Shown piece by piece: positions 58,731 through 64,000 of a stretch of DNA of 64,000 bases. The stretch's first letter is position 1, and each line of letters begins with the position of its first letter. The stretch is taken from positions 186,001-250,000 of the forward strand of contig NZ_BBVD01000009.1 of assembly GCF_000964545.1 (NCBI RefSeq). The letters are read 5' to 3'. The notes below the pieces were generated by a model. The model searched no databases. It saw only the letters and a program-made list of their open reading frames with translations, and had not been told where the DNA came from. This DNA comes from Comamonas thiooxydans. GTDB lineage: Bacteria > Pseudomonadota > Gammaproteobacteria > Burkholderiales > Burkholderiaceae_C. The translations under genes were made by a program, and so were the position numbers.

Positions 58731-60545
58731 ATGACATTTGAAGAACTGAATCTGGCACCCGCCATTCTGAAGGCCGTACAAGAACAGGGTTATGAAAACC
58801 CGACTCCCATTCAGGCACAGGCCATTCCTCTGGTTCTCGCCGGGCACGATCTGCTGGCCGGCGCCCAGACCGGTACCGGCAAGACTGCCGCCTTCACGCT
58901 GCCCATGTTGCAGCGCCTGGCAAGCGGCACAGCGCCCAAGAACAAGTTTGGCGGCAAGGGCATCCGCACTCTGGTGCTGACCCCTACCCGCGAACTGGCG
59001 GCCCAGGTGGAAGAAAACCTGCGTAGCTACGCCAAATATCTGGACATTACCTCCACCGTGATTTTTGGCGGTGTCGGCATGAAGCCGCAGATCGCACGCA
59101 TCGAAAAAGGCGTTGACGTTCTGGTTGCCACGCCAGGCCGTCTGCTGGACCTGGCTGGTCAGGGCTTCATGGACCTGTCCACCGTCGAGATGCTGATCCT
59201 GGACGAGGCCGACCGCATGCTGGACATGGGCTTCATCCATGACGTCAAGAAGGTTCTGGCTCTTGTGCCCAAGGACAAGCAAAGCCTGCTGTTCTCTGCC
59301 ACCTTCAGCGATGAAATTCGCGAGCTGGCCAATGGTCTGCTGCGCAACCCCCAATCCATCCAGGTCACGCCGCGCAACACCACCGTGCAGCGTATCAAGC
59401 AGGTCATCCACCCCGTGGGGCGCGGCAAGAAAAAGCAGGTGCTGCTGCACATCATCCAGGAAAACAACTGGAGTCAGGTGCTGGTGTTCACCCGCACCAA
59501 GTTTGGCGCCAACAATGTGGCCGAGTACCTGACCAAGAACGGCGTTTCCGCCATGGCCTTGCACGGCAACAAGAGCCAGAGCGCCCGTACCCAGGCCTTG
59601 GAAGGCTTCAAGACAGGCGAACTGCGCGCGCTGGTGGCAACCGATATCGCGGCACGCGGCATCGACATTGATGAACTGCCCAACGTGGTGAACTACGAGA
59701 TCCCCAATATCTCGGAAGACTATGTACACCGTATCGGCCGTACCGGCCGTGCCGGCCGCGAAGGCAACGCAGTCAGCCTGGTCTGCATGGACGAAGAAGG
59801 CTTCATGATGGATATCGAGCGCTTTACCAAGCAGGAGATTCCGGTACAGCCCATCGAAGGTTTTGGTCCTGAAGAAGGCGAGATCGCCGAGCCCATCGCC
59901 ATGGGCCGACAGACCCTGTGGGGTGGCGCTGGCAAGCCTCCCAGCCGCGATGTAATGCAGGCAGCTGCCAAGGCAGCCCGCCAGGAAATGATGGAGCGTA
60001 TCCGCTCCAACAAGACTCCCAATGGCAGCCGCGGTGGTCGCCGTCCTGCTGCAGATGCCCAGCAAGGCGAAGCAGAAGGTGAAGCACAGCAACGCCCCGC
60101 ACGCCAGCACAAGCCTCGCAGCAACAGCCGCGTCAACAGCCAGCGCGGCCAGGGTCAGCAAGCGGTGGAACGTGGCGAACGCAACTCCGATCGCAGCAAC
60201 TCGTTTGGCCAAAGCGACCGCGCTCCGCGCCCCCAAGGCAATAGCGATCAACAGCGAGCCCCCAAACGCGGCGGCGCCCGCCAGTTCGGTGATCGTGAGC
60301 GCGGCAACCGCTACGACGACCAGCCCCCCCGTGCCGATGCGCACCTGGGTACGCAACAAGGCCACGCCCGCCACAACGGCGCGCGCGGCGGCAACGCTGG
60401 TGGCCAGCCAGATCCAATGCGCACCAGCGTGGACAGCATGGCTGACCGTGGTCGCCGTGGCGGCTTTGGCGGTGGTCGTGGTGGCTTTGGCGGAGGCAAT
60501 CGCGGTGGCAACCGTGGAGGCTTTGGCGGCGGTTACGGCCGTTAA
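58731..60545 (+). CDS. rhlE: DEAD-box ATP-dependent RNA helicase RhlE
   Basis: Encodes 604 residues from the ATG at 58731; a TTG at 58713 is in frame but less likely. All motifs are seen: Q motif NPTPIQAQAIPL near 24, AQTGTGKTAAF (I), PTRELAAQV (Ia), TPGRLLDL (Ib), DEADRMLDMGF (II), FSATFS (III), and HRIGRTGRAGREG (VI). A long disordered tail (about 410-604) is rich in Arg, Gln and Asn and ends in Gly-Gly-Phe repeats, which should bind RNA and may drive condensation. It remodels RNA in the cytoplasm, commonly at low temperature. The name follows the Gly-rich tail and core similarity. Confidence 0.95.
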   Translation: MTFEELNLAPAILKAVQEQGYENPTPIQAQAIPLVLAGHDLLAGAQTGTGKTAAFTLPMLQRLASGTAPKNKFGGKGIRTLVLTPTRELAAQVEENLRSYAKYLDITSTVIFGGVGMKPQIARIEKGVDVLVATPGRLLDLAGQGFMDLSTVEMLILDEADRMLDMGFIHDVKKVLALVPKDKQSLLFSATFSDEIRELANGLLRNPQSIQVTPRNTTVQRIKQVIHPVGRGKKKQVLLHIIQENNWSQVLVFTRTKFGANNVAEYLTKNGVSAMALHGNKSQSARTQALEGFKTGELRALVATDIAARGIDIDELPNVVNYEIPNISEDYVHRIGRTGRAGREGNAVSLVCMDEEGFMMDIERFTKQEIPVQPIEGFGPEEGEIAEPIAMGRQTLWGGAGKPPSRDVMQAAAKAARQEMMERIRSNKTPNGSRGGRRPAADAQQGEAEGEAQQRPARQHKPRSNSRVNSQRGQGQQAVERGERNSDRSNSFGQSDRAPRPQGNSDQQRAPKRGGARQFGDRERGNRYDDQPPRADAHLGTQQGHARHNGARGGNAGGQPDPMRTSVDSMADRGRRGGFGGGRGGFGGGNRGGNRGGFGGGYGR

Positions 60546-60597
60546 TCCACGGCGTCTATGGCTGAAGGTGTGAAATCACCTTCAACCCAACCTCCTG

Positions 60598-60628
60598 AAG
60601 GGCTGCAATCTCCAATATTGCAGCCCTT
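60598..60628 (+). terminator. Terminator of rhlE
   Basis: 12-bp stem AAGGGCTGCAAT/ATTGCAGCCCTT with a 7-nt loop followed by CTGTTTTTT. A smaller hairpin (GAAGGTG...CACCTTC) lies upstream at about 60564-60583. Confidence 0.92.
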
Positions 60629-60758
60629 CTGTTTTTTCCAGCTGCAGCATCGCTGCGCGCTGACAGCCGACAGCAAGCCAGCCGACCTAATATGGGTTCC
60701 AGATGTGCGAAGCTCGAGCTTTCGCTCTTGGCATGTTCTTTTTATCTGCGTTGAACTT

Positions 60759-62489
60759 ATGACATTTCTTACCAAGCCTGTTTTCTCTCATGCCAAGCGC
60801 ACGCAGTCCGTCTGGACCCAAAGCATGCTCAAGCTGACGACAGTGGGCTCGGCAGTGCTGTTGACGGCCTGTGCCAATGTGCAGCTGCCGCCCTGGACTG
60901 GCATGTCAGGCCCGGCACCGGCCCCTTCCGCAGCAAGTTCTCCTGCCGCCCCTTCGGTGATCAGCCAAGCGGTTGCCCCTACGCCACAGCTGACAGCCCT
61001 GCCCTATAACCCGGCCATCGAGTCTCGCTTTACCGACCCCACCACTCTTTATGACACACCGGGTCTGGGTAGCGGGCGACAACAGTTCAGCACGCAGACA
61101 GAAATTTCTGCATGGCTGCAATCAATGAGCAGCAAGGCCGGTAACGGCTCGCAACTGTCCACCGTCACTATCGGCACCTCTCAAAGAGGGCTGCCGATTC
61201 AAGCACTTATTGCGACTCAGGGCCAAAGCACCCAGGCAACAGCCATCAACAGCAGCGGCAAACCCACCGTGCTTTTGGTCGGCGGCCAGCGTGGCGACGA
61301 ACCCGCCAGCACTGAGGCCCTGCTGGTCGTCGCACGCGAACTGAGCCAGGGCGGCCTGCTGGCGCCTTTGCTGCAGCAGACCAACATCATCATCGTACCC
61401 CGGGCCAATCCTGATGCGGCAGGCACGGCCAGCCACGTCACAGCAGATGGCACAGACCTCGTTCACGATCATTTGCTGCTGAGCACTCCGGAAGCACAGG
61501 CCCTCGCCCGCCTGACCCGTAACTACCGGCCTGCAGCTGTGATTGATCTACGTGAATTTGCAGCAGCTGGCACGTTGCTGCAGAAATTTCAGGCCGTGCA
61601 GCGCTACGACGTACTGCTGCAACCCGCTGCCACGGCCAATGCACACGAATTTGTCAACAAGGCAGCGCGAGAGTGGTTCAGTCAACCCATACGCAACGCT
61701 CTCAAGCAGGCAGAGCTCAGCAATGAATGGTTTTTTCAGCCCAGCGCTCAGCCTGAGGACAAATCAATGTCCATGGCCGGTTTGACTGCCGACACTCTTG
61801 CCAACACCAGCAGTCTCAAAAACTCTGTCGCTCTGCTGATAGCCAGCCGCGGCTCCGATCTGGGGCGCCTGCACATTCAGCGCCGCGTGCACAGCCTGGT
61901 CACTGCGGCAACTGCAGCACTGCGAGCCACAGCCGAGAAATCAAAAAACCTGAAGCAGGTCGAATCCTTTGTGTCCCGCGACATTTCCGCTCTCGCTTGC
62001 CGCAACACCCTGACCATCCAGGCCAAACAAACACCTGAGCAGCGCACCATCCGCATGCTGCAGGCCGAATCCGGCCAGGAAATCGAAGCCCGTGTGGACT
62101 GGAATTCATCGCTGAACATAAAGCCCGAACAAAGCCGTCCCCGCCCATGCGGTTACTGGCTGTCAGCTGACTCAGGGCGAGCCGTCGACCGTTTGCGCCT
62201 GCAGGGGGTGCAAGTCATGCAGATTGCAGAATCTGGTCAGATGCTGGCAGAAAACTACACCCCATCCCGTACCAGCAGCAACACCCCTGTGCTGACGCGT
62301 GGCGCCATTGAAGCGCCAATGGGCAGCTACTACATCACTCTCAACCAGGCAAAAGCGCATTTGGCGACTGCAGCCCTCGAGCCTGACACACCTTTCAGCT
62401 ATGTAAGCAAAAGCCTGATTACTGCCCTCACGGACATTGCACGCGTCGTCGCCGCACCATCGGTCGTTTTTGAAGAAGAAATGGAATGA
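60759..62489 (+). CDS. M14-type carboxypeptidase-like lipoprotein lacking zinc histidines
   Basis: Encodes 576 residues from the ATG at 60759; an ATG at 60825 would give a shorter lipoprotein signal. Both precede a lipobox Leu-Leu-Thr-Ala-Cys, so it is membrane-anchored outside the cytoplasm. After a Pro/Ala/Ser linker comes an M14 peptidase fold: TIGTSQRGLPIQALI, LLVGGQRGDEPAS, IIVPRANPDAAGT, HDHLLLSTPEAQAL and AVIDLREFAAAG. In active M14 enzymes the first motif is GGxHGDE and the last DxHE; here both His are Arg (178 and 265), and the NRD before HLL reads VHD. Glu181 is kept. It is likely a non-catalytic or changed member. Confidence 0.8.
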   Translation: MTFLTKPVFSHAKRTQSVWTQSMLKLTTVGSAVLLTACANVQLPPWTGMSGPAPAPSAASSPAAPSVISQAVAPTPQLTALPYNPAIESRFTDPTTLYDTPGLGSGRQQFSTQTEISAWLQSMSSKAGNGSQLSTVTIGTSQRGLPIQALIATQGQSTQATAINSSGKPTVLLVGGQRGDEPASTEALLVVARELSQGGLLAPLLQQTNIIIVPRANPDAAGTASHVTADGTDLVHDHLLLSTPEAQALARLTRNYRPAAVIDLREFAAAGTLLQKFQAVQRYDVLLQPAATANAHEFVNKAAREWFSQPIRNALKQAELSNEWFFQPSAQPEDKSMSMAGLTADTLANTSSLKNSVALLIASRGSDLGRLHIQRRVHSLVTAATAALRATAEKSKNLKQVESFVSRDISALACRNTLTIQAKQTPEQRTIRMLQAESGQEIEARVDWNSSLNIKPEQSRPRPCGYWLSADSGRAVDRLRLQGVQVMQIAESGQMLAENYTPSRTSSNTPVLTRGAIEAPMGSYYITLNQAKAHLATAALEPDTPFSYVSKSLITALTDIARVVAAPSVVFEEEME

Positions 62490-62551
62490 AAATATAGAGG
62501 CAAGATCGCAGAGTCTTAAATGCACTCTGCAGCACGGCTGATGCAGAAATC

Positions 62552-62587
62552 AAAAGCCCGTTCATGCAATTGCATGAACGGGCTTTT
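62552..62587. terminator. Bidirectional terminator between M14-like gene and tRNA-Arg
   Basis: An uninterrupted 36-bp palindrome (AAAAGCCCGTTCATGCAA and its complement), giving a long stem. A T-run follows on the plus strand (CTTTTTCTTCG) and a shorter one on minus. Confidence 0.92.
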
Positions 62588-62595
62588 TCTTCGCT

Positions 62596-62672
62596 TGGCC
62601 TGCCCGACAGGGATCGAACCTGTGACCCACAGCTTAGAAGGCTGTTGCTCTATCCAACTGAGCTACGGGCAG
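62596..62672 (-). tRNA. tRNA-Arg (anticodon TCT)
   Basis: 77 nt including an encoded CCA. The acceptor stem CTGCCCG pairs with CGGGCAG, the anticodon stem-loop ACAGC-CTTCTAA-GCTGT gives TCT (reads AGA), and the T arm holds GGTTCGATCC. A long-stem terminator lies just 3'. Its 3' end faces the M14-like gene, away from the phage remnant. Confidence 0.96.
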
Positions 62673-62770
62673 ATGATTGATTTCACTAGGTTTTTTCGCT
62701 CTGGACTCAACCTAGATTTGCGGAGCGCTCCGCATCGGTCATTTCTCGTTTGATATGACCGGTCGTTATT

Positions 62771-63120
62771 ATGCCTTGGTTCGGGCCGTCTTCGGCACAA
62801 CGCGCGGCAGGCATGCATCCACCGCCAAAAGGGTTCATGAGTGGCATGCCCGTCCAACTGATTGCGTCCCCGGTTACTTTGCCGCTGGCTGATCGCAGCG
62901 CACGCGCGGGCTCGCCCGCCAATGACTTCGCAGGCAAGCAGCTGGATATTACAGACCTGCTGGTCACGCACCCCAAGGCCACGTTTGTGTTGCGCGTGGC
63001 CGGCCCGTCCATGCAGGAACACGGCATCGATGACGGCGATATCGTCGTGGTGGACAGGGAGTTGCGCGCTCGTGATGGGAGCATCGTCGTGGCGGTTGTC
63101 GAGCGCGAGCTCGTTATCAG
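62771..63120 (+). pseudogene. umuD-like S24 peptidase gene, 3' truncated
   Basis: The N-terminal 115 or so codons match UmuD, the self-cleaving subunit of DNA polymerase V. There is an Ala46-Gly47 cleavage site in ARAGSPAND, catalytic Ser80 in AGPSMQEHGIDDGDIVVVD and the strand RDGSIVVAVVERELVI. The catalytic Lys expected directly after ELVI is Arg117. From there the frame reads through phage DNA on the wrong strand to a stop at 63199. The C-terminal 25-30 residues of a normal UmuD are missing and no umuC follows. So the gene is broken by recombination at about 63116-63122. Confidence 0.82.
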
Positions 63121-63313
63121 AGTGCAGCTCGGGCAGCAGGTCGGCATCGGCGCTGCCCGCCATGGGCTGCCAGTCGCTCAGCACCAGGTCGGTGTGTGAT
63201 GCGCCCTGGTAGGCAGACATCGCAGCCCCGCCCTTGAGCGGCGCTGCGCCCAGCGGCGCCGCAAACGACGTGCGGCTGCGGCTTTGGCGGCTTAGTTGGT
63301 TCTTGCGGCCCAT
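63116..63313 (-). pseudogene. Phage portal protein gene, N-terminal fragment
   Basis: From the ATG at 63313 the first 65 or so codons match lambda-type phage portal proteins: a basic start, then MSAYQGASHTDLVLSDWQP and GSADADLLPELH. After that His the frame continues only as antisense of the umuD-like fragment, so more than 400 residues of a normal portal protein are missing. It starts 2 bp after the gpW-type gene stop, the usual order in lambda-like head gene clusters. Confidence 0.78.
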
Positions 63314-63315
63314 GC

Positions 63316-63558
63316 TTACACCAGGTAGATGGGCTTGCGCACGGCCTGGCCGTTGCGCTGGGCCAGTTCGGCGTTGATATCGTCAATGGCGCGGCGCAGC
63401 TGCGTCGTGTCGGCATTGAACTGCACGGAGCGCGCGCCCACGCCATCGGTGCTGTGGCTGGCCTGAGTGGGGCCGGTCAGGCGCACATCGATGGCGGCCA
63501 GATAACTGTCGCGCCGGGCGGTGAGCTGTTCGGTAGTGAGGTGGCTGTAGAGACCCAT
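63316..63558 (-). CDS. Phage head-tail connector protein of gpW type
   Basis: Encodes 80 residues, the full length of this family. It starts MGLYSHLTTEQLTARRDSYL and ends with basic residues and PIYLV; a middle SVQFNADTTQLRRAIDDINA stretch is helical. gpW-type proteins close the phage head after DNA packaging and join it to the tail. It is intact but sits in a remnant. The portal gene downstream is cut, and the terminase gene expected upstream is absent, since the DNA beyond 63558 is unrelated. Confidence 0.82.
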   Translation of the reverse strand: MGLYSHLTTEQLTARRDSYLAAIDVRLTGPTQASHSTDGVGARSVQFNADTTQLRRAIDDINAELAQRNGQAVRKPIYLV

Positions 63559-63580
63559 GCGCCAAGCTTCTCAGCGCAGC

Positions 63581-63622
63581 GCGGACATTTACAGAGGACA
63601 GATGTCACCAAATTATGTCCGC
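63581..63622. repeat. Inverted repeat GCGGACAT/ATGTCCGC at the phage remnant border
   Basis: Perfect 8-bp arms (63581-63588 and 63615-63622) with 26 bp between. Outside it, base composition changes from phage-like GC-rich to A/T-rich DNA. It could be the end of an insertion element or a recombination border. Confidence 0.4.
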
Positions 63623-63715
63623 CCCCTTGGGATCTTATGCAGCAATGCCTTTAACAATCAAATTAATAGCAAAGATAAGATACCCGGCACAGAAAACAAT
63701 ATCTTGAGAGGGAAA

Positions 63716-64000
63716 ATGGACGACTACTACAAGCTAGCTGCCGCTTATTTCAAGGAGTTCGAGCCAAGAAGCTCGTTTCCCGGACTCAAGAGCTACCACT
63801 GGTATTTATCGATCTTCCTATTCGCACTGTTTTTCTACTTTGGCTACGAATTTTTCTTCGCTGAAATGCCATCAGCAGACAAGCCGTTTTGGCAGTTCTT
63901 GGGAATAGAAGTTGCCTTCCTTTTATCTTGTGGGCTAATTGCATTCGAACGTTTCAAACTCACTGTGCGAGCGACCAGCGAAGACAGTGATCTAAGGCCG
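63716..64000 (+). CDS. Hypothetical membrane protein, N-terminal part (cut by window edge)
   Basis: An ATG at 63716 with GAGAGG 5 nt upstream opens a frame of 95 codons that runs off the right edge. The product starts MDDYYKLAAAYFKEFEPRSS and has two membrane segments (about 27-46 and 58-76), the first very rich in Phe and Tyr. I do not recognise the family. The DNA and the preceding 90 bp are clearly richer in A/T than the rest of the window, which suggests recent transfer. It lies beside a phage remnant, a common place for cargo genes. Confidence 0.6.
   Translation, partial: MDDYYKLAAAYFKEFEPRSSFPGLKSYHWYLSIFLFALFFYFGYEFFFAEMPSADKPFWQFLGIEVAFLLSCGLIAFERFKLTVRATSEDSDLRP

Noticed and set aside
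58527..60374. A 615-codon minus-strand frame opposite rhlE
   Set aside because: RhlE motifs are complete on the plus strand; the antisense frame has no start signal or family.
62596..63558. Prophage attachment at the tRNA-Arg gene
   Set aside because: Integrases usually use the tRNA 3' half, which here faces the M14-like gene, while the phage remnant lies on the 5' side; no repeated tRNA end was found.
1..64000. CRISPR array or complete insertion sequence
   Set aside because: No regularly spaced repeats were seen, and no transposase gene was recognised on either strand.

Overview
The window looks like a chromosomal segment of a Betaproteobacterium in the family Comamonadaceae, most likely Comamonas or a close relative. 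This is an inference from the general Omp32-type porin, the GC-rich codon use, the TolC/MCE/cop gene types and a small dispersed GATAGC/AGCGC motif. The species cannot be fixed from the sequence alone. Most of the window is core-like single genes and short operons, with a few accessory patches.

Left end (1-12.1 kb): a type I secretion locus (ABC ATPase cut by the edge, TolC-type outer-membrane protein, large BapA/LapA-like adhesin with a von Willebrand A domain), all on the minus strand. It diverges from a two-component system made of a receiver-AraC response regulator and a 7TMR-DISM histidine kinase. A metallo-beta-lactamase-fold protein and a divergent GlxA-type AraC regulator follow, then about 0.9 kb that looks non-coding or decayed.

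12-27 kb: iron-type alcohol dehydrogenase, an AI-2E/PerM-type membrane protein with a C-terminal GAF domain, a patatin-like protein, a NarX/NarL-like two-component pair, an HDOD protein, an anchored alpha/beta hydrolase, Tex, a DUF72 protein, a 3-hydroxyisobutyryl-CoA hydrolase-like protein, a YbaN-like DUF454 protein and a decayed stretch.

27.4-35.9 kb: an iron-acquisition island. A Fur-boxed TonB-dependent receptor is followed 18 nt later by an NtaA-family flavin monooxygenase. An IclR regulator and a Fep-type ABC importer (ATPase divergent from binding protein and two permeases) complete it. A GGAAT-N2-ATTC palindrome occurs in both divergent promoter regions and is a candidate shared operator.

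36-41 kb: two identical tRNA-Pro(GGG) genes, each with its own terminator, a porin, and an MCE/Mla-type lipid transport operon without its ATPase. 41-48.6 kb: metal resistance, with a MerR regulator divergent from a His-rich Zn/Cd/Pb P-type ATPase, then a periplasmic copper cluster (small His/Cys protein, small His-tailed protein, CusC-like TolC lipoprotein, multicopper oxidase, cupredoxin, DUF411, CusF-like) without CusAB.

48.6-54.5 kb: an ankyrin protein, a SUKH-like protein and a leucine-rich-repeat protein kinase side by side, two orphan MetQ-like binding proteins and a P1 peptidase. 54.4-62.5 kb: DUF1631 protein, EttA, RhlE and an M14-type lipoprotein whose zinc histidines are both replaced by arginine. 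The right end (62.6-64 kb) is a recombined mobile remnant: tRNA-Arg(TCT), an umuD-like gene cut just before its catalytic lysine and joined head-on to a cut phage portal gene, an intact gpW-type connector gene, and the start of an AT-rich membrane protein gene that leaves the window.
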